64,000 nt of DNA, taken from NCBI RefSeq assembly GCF_026151205.1, contig NC_087078.1:7580675-7644674 (forward strand). The letters are read 5' to 3'. The position numbers and the translations under genes were made by a program. The stretch's first letter is position 1, and the number at the start of each line of letters is the position of its first letter. This DNA is from Bolinopsis microptera (taxonomy: Eukaryota > Ctenophora > Tentaculata > Lobata > Bolinopsidae). Below the pieces are notes generated by a model. That model worked only from the letters and a program-made list of their open reading frames with translations, was not told the origin of the DNA and did not search any database. Below, piece by piece: positions 43,301-53,463 of the stretch.

Positions 43301-46300
43301 ACGATCACAATCAACGTGTTTTGAAAGAGAAATAGAAAAGATAGTAGATACAATATTTAATTTAGACGATTGTTGATCGAAGAAACGCGTGTTTCTAAGA
43401 GTTTACTAGTTTCTTTGTACATTGTTTGTTGCAAAAACTATCTGAATCGTTCCAGATAAACAAGCATCATCGAAACACATCCCACTGGATTAATAGTTTT
43501 TAAACGGTTTTTCGTCTCACCAATGAGATTCTTGCAGATTGTTTTATCTTTTACATATTATTATAAATTTAATTTTTACCATGTCCATTGTCCACCTGTT
43601 TTTCCACTATGAGGGGAGCCTGCAGAAGGACGTTGTGTTGAATACTTTCTGAAATATGATTTGAAATGTAAACCACGAAATCGACCATTATTAACTTCAG
43701 GCCCCGCGCCACCAGCTCAGACGTTTCCCTCAGAAATCTTAACTGAGATCCCAGGGATTTAAGATGGTGAATCTGAAGATGGAAGCATGATGACTGAGTC
43801 GGATGAGGAAGACAGTATCATTTTACAGTTAAAAACCCTGATTCCTCGTTTGGAAGAAAATGACCGCGGTAAATCGGGGTTTTACCGTATTCAATGAGGA
43901 ATCGAATGCTCGTTATAATGTGATGGGTAGAAATGTGCAAATTGTTCCTCGATGTTTATTAACTGCAATTTCATCGACGATTTGATCAAGTAGAATAGGT
44001 CAATTTTGACCGGGAGTAAGCCGGGATTCCGGTCATTCCTTAAATCAGAGTTTCATCTTTAACTCTTTAAGGAAACGTTTTTTTTTAAGTGTGGTGAAAA
44101 TGACACTTTTGACAGTAAAAGTGAAATGACTAGTAAGTGTTGCACAGAAATGCCTTCAATCTTAACTGCCCCTGTAAGGAAAATCCATTAGTTATGTCAT
44201 AATGTAGTACCAAGGCAGTGCCAGTTTTCAGCATTTTGGACTATAATGTTTAAAACGCCCTATAATGTTAAAAAACTAATTTTGCGACTTTTCTGTTCAA
44301 AATTCAGATTATGTCTCAGAATTATTCAAAGAATTTTTGGATTTTGGTAGGAATACTTAAACTGTGCTCAAAATAAGCAAAAAGTCATTTGTTTGGTAAA
44401 ATTTCTAGTTTGGTTGAAGGGGTTGTACAAGGCCCATACTTTTGATCAGCTTGTGAATGAACTGTAACAAATTTCAAGAAACGTTGGTCTGTAATAATGT
44501 AACCTAGGAAAAATCTATTGTGTGCCTGTATTCAGTAAAAATTCTCTTACAAAATTACAATTGAGTTTTTTTACATTGCAGTAGCTAGACAGCAAAAAAT
44601 TAGAACGTTTTTCATTCATACTATCGAGATTAAGTCTGCTCAACAGCATTCTGTTCGAAAATCAAATTAAAAGTGTGTCAGTTTTCAGTAAAAAGTCATT
44701 TTTAGGTCAAATTCATCACGATTAAAAATTCAAAAGAAATGACTCTTTGCTGAATATTGGCACTATACAATTGATGTCTGACAGCATAAGCAGGTTCATC
44801 AAGATGATTCTTTACAAAATCTAACGATATTGTGTGTTCTAATTCAGCAAAAAGTCATTTTATAAATAATATTTTTAGCTTAAAATCTTCATAGAAATGA
44901 CTTTTTGCTGATTATTGGCACGATAAAGTAGATTTCTGACAACAATATCATGTTCATCATGGAAATTTGGTACATTCTATTGATGTTTGAAGTTCATTGT
45001 GCCAGTTTTAAGTCGGTTATAGCAGGTTATCACAACACTGCTTACAAAGCACAAATTTTATGTGATTTACCATTGGTAATGGTATATGCCTAGAAAAAGA
45101 AGTCATTTTAAGCTGAATAATGGCATACAGTGCAACAAAATTGTGCCACATTAAACAAAAAAAGCATACCGCTCCCTCAAACAATATTCTGAACTAAAAA
45201 GAGTGCCATTTAGCAGTAAGAATGACTATTTCTGTCAAATAAGTCACTTTTTACTGATTTTCAGGACACATATGCTGTTTAAATTTTCAGGATATAACTA
45301 AACTTAGATTCGTATCTGCAACATAAGCAATTCGGTGGTTTGAGATGATTGATGATGCTGATATTGACTTACAATAGTTGGTAATTCCCACGTTGGCTGC
45401 AGCAGTCACTACAGCTGATTAGTGGCACTCAAATATTATTATATGTTTTTGATCCCTTTATGAACACATTACTTTTCGAAATAGATGCTTAAACTAACAC
45501 TAGTACTTTAAATACTTATTTCATCAATTAAAAAAAATTAAATTTCAAGCTGATACATGTGTGACTTTTTGCTGATGGCTGGCACATAGACATGTAGGAA
45601 TTAGTTTAAAGGCACAACCAAACATTATCTTATCCAGAAAAAAACACAGTTACGCCTTGATCTTTTTAATATTTTGACAAGAACCATCAATAGAGCAGTC
45701 GTATTCAGATAAACAAATGACTTTTTGCTGAATTCTGTGACTTACTGGAATTGCTAATAATGACTAAAATGCTGAAAACAGTTACTCACTCCAATCTACT
45801 AATGTAATGTGAACAATATTTGAGCAAAATATGGCGAAGTCAATGGAATTAGTCAATTGGAGGTTAAAATGGTTTGCTGATTTTTGGCACTCAGTTTAAT
45901 TGCTCATAAGTCATATTCTGCTTGAGCCTGGCACTTCGTTTTTTCAAATCACAACTGCTGAATATTTTCACTTCATCCTATGTACAAATTTATGGTTGCA
46001 CTCTAAAAAGCATTGCGACTTTTTCCTCATTTTGTGCACTCTACTTTGAAAAAAGTGAAATCAGCAACACACCGCACTTTAAAAAAAACGTGTCCTTAAA
46101 CAAAATATTAAAAATTTCGCCCTTCCAAAATAGTATTTATGACGCTCGACGCCATTTTCTCTAGTCAGCGGCGCGGGTGTGACTAAATTGTTCCAAAGAT
46201 TGAATAGGTTTTAACTTTTAACACCTGGCCTCTATCCCTTTGTGATAGATCGGTCAACTGTCTCCGGGTAACTCTCGTAAGTACTGAACTGTGAATTGAG

Positions 46301-49300
46301 GGAGCTGGGTGCCGTGCCTAATCAAATACACACAATAAAGTAAAGGAGATTGTAACATATTCTAAGCTTAAAAGCTTAAAGAACAAGAACCAGTGAACGC
46401 TTCGACACGACCTTTGTCATTCTACTTAACCGGTCCAGACTTTATTATTCACACGGCAAAGAATTTATTTCACACCTTGCCGGGAACGATCTCTGTTCAA
46501 GACGGCGACCCCATTTGTTGTACGACGACTATAAAAAGGTCTGATCAAACGCAAACCTCATTCGACAAATTCACCACTTCAAAGACGGACAAAGAAAGAA
46601 AAAGGATGATTTGGACGTTAATGTTCCTATTCATAGCAGTGGCGGCTGAAGACAACAAAGTAAACCCGGACATCGTCTACAAGTACAGTGACGACTTTGA
46701 GCTGATCTGGAAAGACCAAGGTTCTGGGGCCACCCGTAATGGAGCACTGTGGCGTGCTCTGAACTACCAGCAAACTTTCTGTTCTCTAGGAGACATCGCC
46801 ACTGGAGACTGGGACCTACCCACAGATAAAGCAGTGTTCGTCTCGGAAAGGAAGGCAGGGGCTCTGGTAAACCCAACCAGCTTCACCATCATATGGAAAG
46901 ACCAAGGCAGTGGTTCAGATGCTGACGTTACCATCTACAAGATGAACGCTCCTGATGGCTACACCTGTCTTGGAGGAGTTGCCTTGAACAGTTACCACGT
47001 AAAGCCTGATCCGAAGAAGTACTGTTGTGTAAAGAACGAGTATCTAGTGGAAGCAGATGCGATGTTCATTTGGAATGACAGCGGCTCTGACTCTTCCATG
47101 GACGTCAGTTTGTGGAGAGGAATCAGAACTGGAGGAGAGGCATTTGGACTTCACACAGGAACCTTCATTCCTGCACGTGGATACTACAGGCCAGATGCTT
47201 CTTCAATTTATCTCCTGAAAGCGGATGAAAGCAAAGTCAGAGACCTATGGACCTTACCTACTGACGAAAGCAAGTCTCTGAACTTACACGAAGTGGAGGA
47301 GATGAAGTTGATCTGGAACGACATGGGAACGCATGCGAGATTTGACGTTTCAATCTGGAGGGCTGAGTCTAAAAAAGGATACTTTCCTCCAGCAGACATC
47401 GCTGTTGGATCCTACACCAAGCCTGGAATAGGGTTCCTGCTGAGACCTACAGATAAAAACGGAGACGAAGTTCGACCACCCATTTCCTACAATAAGATCT
47501 GGAATGATGCTGGGTCAGGTGCTACCAGAAATGTGCAAATTTGGAGTGTCAACTGTCCTGGAGGGTATGTCCCTCTGGGAAATGTAGCAACTAGCGGTGC
47601 GGAACCTGAATTAGGATCGGTGTACTGCGTGAAGATCACTTTCACAACCTACGGATCGGTCAACAACTGGGAAAAGGTTTGGTCAAACCAAGGCCCGGGC
47701 GGGTGGGGTAATGGTGTCACGATCTATGAGGCTAAATCCGACGACCAGCAGTCAGTTAGAGGGTTCGGGGTTGCGCATGGTTACGAAAACAAGCCCAGAC
47801 CTCCGTACTTTCTGAACACAGAGTTCGTGAATTACTTAGCTGAGAAACCTATTGAAAGAATCGAAATGTACAACGTAGATTACGATATTAATGGAGAACA
47901 ACAGCAGACATCTCCGGTTTCAATCGCCACTACAGTTTTGACGAACCCCAATGACAATGTACAGGAAGCGAGCAGAACCATAATGGTTTCCTATACCAAT
48001 TCTGACACCTTCACATTTACACAGGCCATCCAAGTGGGAATTGAAGTGGAAATGACAGCCGGAATACCACTTATAAATCATAAGACAACGATTGGTGTTC
48101 AATATACTTCCACCTGGATTTCTGGTAGTACGAACACCACCATAAAGAGAGACCAAGCTACCGCAACGGTAATGGTACCACCACATTCAAGGCAAACGGC
48201 TTATATCATCGGTAAAGAGTACAAAGCTGACATTCCCTACACGGCCACCATCAAGAAGATTTACTTCGACGGTACTTATGGAATCGCTAAGGTAACTGGA
48301 GTTTACAAGGGCGTGGCTATAAATACTATTGAAGTTACGTATGGTACGACTGAACCCCTTCCAGAGGACGAGCCAGAAGAATGATTACCTTCCAGAAGAA
48401 TAATTGTTTTTGTTTGAATTAGAGAAATATACCCTTTGTTTTACTGCTAAAAGCTCGCCGTTTTATCTTATTCCGAAAAATTATTAAGATCATTAACATG
48501 ATTAAGTAGCACTACTATTTACCATAGGTAGTATACTGTGGTAAATGTATAAATTATATAATGTAGAGATATGACAAATATACCAATAATCACACTGTCC
48601 ATATCGGTCAGTCGGTAAGAGTGTCAGTTTAAAAACTACAGCATTTTAGGTAGGAACTTGTATGGTCATAGGTTCCCGACCTATAAATAATGTCTCCTCA
48701 CACCAGAGTGAAACTCTTGCACTGATTGCTCCACTCAAGGACTACCAATTTATACTGACAATATCATAGAACTACAACAGAGCTTGGGAAAACAGCTTGG
48801 GAAAAATGGCAGGATGTTATAATTACGTTCCAACTGATAACTGATTTTCACCCCAAAATCGGGATGGAAAAAATTGTATCCGGGAAAAGTTTTCCAAAGT
48901 TTCTGGGGGAGTAAAAGCGATGTGGAAGTTTCGGTTCCGGAATGTGAAGGTTCTAGTTTTGCACTCATGATATACCGCGCCCCGGTCTTGTTATATATAA
49001 TGCTGGTTAACTGCCATAATTTCCTCGTCCGCAAAAAAGTTAAGAATTCTTGTTACAGCGTCGGACGCGTAGGATTTCTGTCAGGAACCCATGCTAACTG
49101 TAACTTTGTTAGGTACCTACCATTGGGCTAAAGCAAATGCAGTGTATGATGGTGATTGGAAGGAAGACAAGAGACACGGATACGGAACGTACAGTATTAT
49201 AATCGAGGAACTACCCTTCAAACAGTACGGTGGAGGGTGGAAGAATGATAAGCGTCATGGGTTAGTTACATTAATTATTCTTCATTATTATATTATATAT

Positions 49301-51279
49301 ATTTTATACATTTTGTAATATATATATACATTTTATAATACTATATAATATGGTATACATTGTATACATTGAATAGATATTAGGTCACTAGTACTACGTA
49401 ACAAAGATGTATTTTCATGAGCGTTGTGACATTACATTACATTACAGGTATGGTACATTTTATTACGCTGAAACAGAGTACTACGAGGGAGAGTGGTATG
49501 AGAATAAGAGGAATGGTTGGGGTAGAATGTACTATAAGGATGGATCGGTTTACGAGGGCAGGTTTGTTTGTTTGTTTGTTTGTTTGTTTGTTTGTTTGTT
49601 TGTTTGTTTGTTTGTTTGTTTGTTTGTTTGTTTGTTTGTTTGTTTGTTTGTTTGTTTGTTGTTTGTTTGTTTGTTTGTTTGTTGTTTGTTGTTTGTTTGT
49701 TTGTTTGTTTGTTTGTTTGTTTGTTTGTTTGTTTGTTTGTTTGTTTGTTTGTTTGTTTGTTTGTTTGTTTGTTTGTTTGTTTGTTTGTTTGTTTGTTTGT
49801 TTGTTTGTTTGTTTGTTTGTTTGTTTAGTCAGTGTATTAGGGCAGGATTGTGGCTGTTTCCCTTTCTTCAACCTTTCATTTCATTTGATAAATAGCTATA
49901 TGTAAAAACAATGTGTACTTGAAAACAATGGTTTGTACATTGTAGCAGATTGTAGCTGCTTTGGGTACTCGTGCTTGAGTTTTGGGACTTACGATCAGTA
50001 CATTACAATATTGTAATACATACAGTTTATACATACAATATACGGTACATTACAATATTACATGATACAGTGTTTTACACATTAATACATACTACTGATG
50101 AGTGTATTCGAGCATGTATTGTTCCTGCAGGGGACCTATTTCTACAAAATGTGATGCCTGATGATAATAGCTAATACAAGAACAATCAACGATTGTAAAT
50201 AAACTTCTAAAATCATACGCTTTGCATAAGTCGTAATCAGCAAACCACAAAATTGGTAAGTAGTGTTTAACAGTCTCTCTGGTAGGTGGGACAATGATAT
50301 GAGGGACGGAGAGGGGACTCTCAGATTACCAAATAACAACAGATTCGAGGGACTGTGGTCACGTGACAAGAAGAACGGTGCCGGGTGCCATTACTACCTT
50401 GACAGAGGACAAGTTAGTTATTTAACTATTTTTAAATAGACTAGCTAGTTTAATATTAAAGTTATACCTGCGTCCAAAGTTCTTATAATTGTACATATTT
50501 AGACCTCTGGCAGGCGTTGGACTGTTTTTGCGAGAATGTAAATTGTACAATGTACATAGAAACAAGATGTTCATGTTGTTTGCATCAGCTTCTTAGTGGC
50601 ATGGAGGACTAGTTTTATTTGAACACGTGGCAACGCAACGAATCAATAGCTTATTATTATCATGCGGGTCAAATCAATGAAATGAAATGCAAAAAATGAG
50701 AGCACTCCACAATCATGCATGCAAAACTTAAAAAGTCCGATTCTTCATTCGAAAGACCATTTGCCGCATGAAAGTTTTTCGTCAGCTTGATCAATTACAA
50801 AATATTAGAGATAAAATTGTTAGAGATTGTCACGTACTCTTTTGTGTAAGATAATTTCATATGATAATCTCCGTATTATTGTATTGCTGTCATCTGTAAT
50901 CCTGTTCCTAGTTACAGTTTATTTTATTGATTTAATGATGTGCGTGGCATTTCTACAATGGTCTTCTTTGTGATCAAACACACAAGATTGATTTGTCCGT
51001 TTTTTATTGTCTTTTTGCTTCGTTACCTGCCGTTTGTATACTACAGAAATATACGTTACTCCCGTGCCATGTTACGACAGTTACACCATTAGATTACCGC
51101 TCGTTCCCCAGGCATACGAGGGAGTATGGGTTGAAAACATCCCAAAATGCGGTGAAATGAGGGATGTACAGCGGGACTCAGCACCACGACCTACCGAGTA
51201 CCCCATACCCAGCCTGGAACTTGCTGCACCCACAAGTGTGGTCAGAGAAGCCAGGGACAGTTTCATGCCTGAAGATTGA
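34315..51279 (+). CDS. MORN3: MORN repeat-containing protein 3
   Basis: Five exons join in phase: 34315-34465, 49113-49260, 49448-49561, 50286-50412 and 51112-51279, for 235 residues (mammalian MORN3 about 240). The start is MPITKAARGREPNWKEWDSK, close to the family's N-terminus. MORN units follow: YVGHWENNLKQGKG, YDGDWKEDKRHGYG, YGGGWKNDKRHGYG, YEGEWYENKRNGWG, YEGRWDNDMRDGEG, FEGLWSRDKKNGAG and YEGVWVENIPKCG. The C-terminus has DSAPRPTEYPIP. MORN3 is a small testis/cilium-associated protein. Intron 1 (34466-49112, about 14.6 kb) holds four other genes. The donor of exon 3 (CAG|GTTTGT) is the first unit of a long TTTG microsatellite. The exon 1 to exon 2 join is inferred from family alignment and phase (G|GT = Gly). 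Confidence 0.85.
35182..36723 (-). CDS. secreted serine carboxypeptidase, SCPEP1-like, copy 1
   Basis: Peptidase family S10, alpha/beta-hydrolase fold, removes C-terminal residues in the secretory/lysosomal pathway. Two exons: 36723-36489 and 36377-35182 (phase 1 junction), 476 residues; human SCPEP1 has about 452. Signal peptide MIRRGLLGLVLLGLVYS; substrate-pocket motif WLQGGPGGSGTGYGNF; catalytic serine in IFSESYGG; catalytic Asp in YNRMLDLIIN; catalytic His in SGHMVPIDAP. The residue before MLDL is Arg, where copy 2 has the usual Gly (YNGMLDL). Lies on the minus strand inside MORN3 intron 1. The catalytic triad is complete. Confidence 0.92.
36724..38142. other. spacer between the two carboxypeptidase copies
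   Basis: No gene. Two small repeats: CTTACAGTAATAGGTCTCAC occurs twice (about 37389 and 37425), and a block with GTTATCTGAATTTTATAATCGC occurs at about 37590 and 37937. Confidence 0.6.
38143..39704 (-). CDS. secreted serine carboxypeptidase, SCPEP1-like, copy 2
   Basis: Tandem paralog of copy 1, same exon structure: 39704-39467 and 39332-38143, 475 residues. The start chosen is MTAFRGLVLIALSSLVYS, which aligns with the copy 1 signal peptide; the longer in-frame ATG at 39779 would bury it. The catalytic Ser (FSESYGG), Asp (YNGMLDLIIN) and His (SGHMVPIDAP) are present. The mature N-terminus and the first third of exon 2 are almost identical to copy 1; the middle (residues about 160-330) has diverged, which suggests gene conversion at the ends or selection in the middle. 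Head-to-head with the aerolysin-like gene at 40641, 0.94 kb apart. Confidence 0.92.
40564..40570 (+). promoter_or_regulatory. TATA box of aerolysin-like gene 1
   Basis: TATAAAA in the context GACTATAAAAAGATCTGATC, 70 bp before the chosen ATG. The same element at the same place precedes gene 2. The whole upstream block (about 40237-40640) is highly similar to 46195-46605, including TTTAACACCTGGCCTCTATC and GATCGGTCAACTGTCTCCGG. Confidence 0.7.
40641..42434 (+). CDS. secreted VPS62-repeat / aerolysin-like pore-forming protein, copy 1
   Basis: 597 residues, single exon. Signal peptide MIWTLMFLFIAVAAE. Six repeats of about 55 residues follow, with pattern W.D.GSGA..D..IW......GY..LG.V......P. 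They start near residues 25, 90, 150, 232, 293 and 357, resembling the VPS62 (DUF946) family. Residues about 415-595 resemble the aerolysin/ETX-MTX2 pore-forming module: long alternating Ser/Thr-rich strands including FTYANTQSYTFSQAVQLGIE, KFTSNWISGVTNTT and KADIPYTATMKKIYF. Such proteins are usually secreted, oligomerise and form beta-barrel pores in defence, digestion or venom. The repeats may bind target membranes (inference). The TATA box and a frame break upstream of the ATG confirm this start. Domain calls are by eye; no frame damage seen. Confidence 0.75.
   Translation: MIWTLMFLFIAVAAEDNKVNPDIVYKYSDDFELIWHDGGSGAKYSGSIWRALNYQQNFCSIGDVATDGRGQPTDLAVFVSERKTGALVNPTSFTAVWTDQGSGSDADVYIYKMNAPAGYTCLGGVALNSYHVKPDPKKYCCVKKEYVVQADTMYTWSDRGSGASLDGSLWTVIRASGEAFGLDAGTFIPVLGYSRPDASTVYLLKADESKVRDVWQLPTGEDKLLNLHEVKELEMKQIWNDQGSGASQDVSIWRAEPKKGYYPPGDIVVRSYAKPTIGFLLRPTDKNGDIVLPPISYKLVWHDGGSGASLNCGIWSVICPGGYVALGNVATNGPKPELGSVYCVNSTFTTYGTDKNWKPVWVDNGADADHDVKIYETDATTSKDLQSVRGFGAVSNYHSKPRPPYLLKSESVQYWAEKPIAKIEMYNVEYNLDVEKQQSSPITLYPTILENESDMDQTGKRTVEFTYANTQSYTFSQAVQLGIEMEISAGSPIIGVESKTTLSAKFTSNWISGVTNTTMVTDRMDAWIKTKPKSKIEVYVTASKTKADIPYTATMKKIYFDGTYATARVTGVYKGVATTQFTITYGENEYFPEDTRS
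42435..43031. other. intronic spacer with an inverted repeat
   Basis: CCGCACTATAT (42812-42822) pairs exactly with ATATAGTGCGG (42864-42874), with a partial internal repeat of GTCGTGATATAGTGC. AGGGTGTTCCAAAAATAAAAGG near 42941 resembles a mariner-type terminus, but no partner was found. Confidence 0.5.
43032..43245 (-). pseudogene. fragment of a third SCPEP1-like carboxypeptidase
   Basis: Aligns with 38722-38882 of copy 2: shared TTTTAAG.GATGGG, GGCTGG, TATATTGTATAA, TTTTCAATAGTCGTCA and AGGAAGAAGGAGGCATTG. The minus-strand frame gives CNASFFLLSDL against YNASFFLIADL in copy 2. Only about 60 codons survive, with indels and no start or catalytic residues. It sits upstream of aerolysin-like gene 2, in the same relative orientation as copy 2 to gene 1. 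Confidence 0.8.
43246..44089. other. non-coding interval
   Basis: No gene recognised. A GC-richer patch at 43690-43870 has no supported frame. Confidence 0.4.
44090..45890. repeat. field of short diverged repeats in both orientations
   Basis: A motif close to AAATGACTTTTTGCTGAAT, often followed by TTGGCAC, or its reverse complement, recurs at least ten times. Sites near 44385, 44690, 44738, 44850, 44900, 45100, 45250, 45570, 45720 and 45870. One pair is a perfect 17 bp inverted repeat (44844-44860 and 44895-44911). Spacing is irregular and no ORF is present. Confidence 0.7.
46530..46536 (+). promoter_or_regulatory. TATA box of aerolysin-like gene 2
   Basis: TATAAAA in GACTATAAAAAGGTCTGATC, 70 bp upstream of the ATG at 46606. 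Conserved with gene 1. It lies inside a longer open frame starting at 46393, so that upstream frame is promoter, not protein. Confidence 0.7.
46606..48384 (+). CDS. secreted VPS62-repeat / aerolysin-like pore-forming protein, copy 2
   Basis: 592 residues from MIWTLMFLFIAVAAE, same architecture as copy 1: signal peptide, six W-D-GSG repeats, and an aerolysin-like module from about residue 411 (EKPIERIEMYNVDYDIN). The signal peptide, repeat 2 and the segment near the C-terminal end (KADIPYTAT, KKIYFDGTY, KVTGVYKGVA) are very close to copy 1. The putative membrane-inserting region and repeats 3 and 6 differ more (for example GPGGWGNGVTIYE, and TYTNSDTFTFTQAIQ-type strands with a different hairpin). 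The C-terminus is acidic (PLPEDEPEE). An upstream in-frame ATG at 46393 is rejected because it precedes the TATA box. Intact frame. Confidence 0.75.
   Translation: MIWTLMFLFIAVAAEDNKVNPDIVYKYSDDFELIWKDQGSGATRNGALWRALNYQQTFCSLGDIATGDWDLPTDKAVFVSERKAGALVNPTSFTIIWKDQGSGSDADVTIYKMNAPDGYTCLGGVALNSYHVKPDPKKYCCVKNEYLVEADAMFIWNDSGSDSSMDVSLWRGIRTGGEAFGLHTGTFIPARGYYRPDASSIYLLKADESKVRDLWTLPTDESKSLNLHEVEEMKLIWNDMGTHARFDVSIWRAESKKGYFPPADIAVGSYTKPGIGFLLRPTDKNGDEVRPPISYNKIWNDAGSGATRNVQIWSVNCPGGYVPLGNVATSGAEPELGSVYCVKITFTTYGSVNNWEKVWSNQGPGGWGNGVTIYEAKSDDQQSVRGFGVAHGYENKPRPPYFLNTEFVNYLAEKPIERIEMYNVDYDINGEQQQTSPVSIATTVLTNPNDNVQEASRTIMVSYTNSDTFTFTQAIQVGIEVEMTAGIPLINHKTTIGVQYTSTWISGSTNTTIKRDQATATVMVPPHSRQTAYIIGKEYKADIPYTATIKKIYFDGTYGIAKVTGVYKGVAINTIEVTYGTTEPLPEDEPEE
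48596..48690 (+). repeat. possible tRNA-derived (SINE-like) segment
   Basis: GGTCAGTCGGTAAGAGTG resembles a tRNA A-box region and, about 60 bases on, ATAGGTTCCCGACCT resembles a B-box/T-arm. The cloverleaf is not intact. Weak call. Confidence 0.25.
49562..49828 (+). repeat. (TTTG)n microsatellite in MORN3 intron 3
   Basis: About 265 bp of GTTT units with three interruptions (GTTTGTTGTTT near 49660, 49682 and 49690). The array begins exactly at the splice donor of MORN3 exon 3. Confidence 0.95.
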
Positions 51280-51748
51280 AGGTGTCAAAGGGAGTTTTAT
51301 TGGGGGATTTTATTATTGTGTACTAGAGAGACGCGATTGCTTGATAAAAAGCTAGAGTTGATTTTGAGCATTGAGCTTATAACATGCTAAGAATGAAACG
51401 TTATGTATTTCCAAAAAATCTGCTAACTAACTTGATCTACAGCCAATGCTGGTCAAGAGAATTTAGGACGGAGCTTTCTTGCTCAAGATTTTACATGTGA
51501 AAGTTGTAAATATATTGTACAGCGAATTTAATGATTTTCCGTTCACCGTTGCAATTTCAGATTCATTTATTCCCATCTTTATTTTGTTTAAATCTCGATT
51601 GTCTATGTATTGCAAGATTTAAGAATTCTTTATTTTGATCCATTCATAATTTGCCCCGAATGCTACCAGAAGGGTAGAATTGTTTTTGCTTCATTTAAAT
51701 ATAAAATATTTAATAATCTAATAAACCGCAATCTCAGTTGCACACTGA

Positions 51749-53463
<1,715 letters not shown>

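Noticed and set aside
44090..45890. CRISPR-like array
   Set aside because: The repeats are diverged, in both orientations and irregularly spaced, and the genome is animal nuclear DNA.
46393..46605. N-terminal extension of aerolysin-like copy 2
   Set aside because: Contains the TATA box, and the frame is not conserved in copy 1; the signal peptide begins at the later ATG.
49407..49905. FVCLFVCLFV / NKQTNKQT frames
   Set aside because: Read-through of MORN3 exon 3 into the TTTG microsatellite; a splice donor precedes the repeat.
50094..50130. CTGATGAG motif as a hammerhead ribozyme core
   Set aside because: No GAAA core or pairing arms follow at suitable distance, and it lies in a MORN3 intron away from the PLE.
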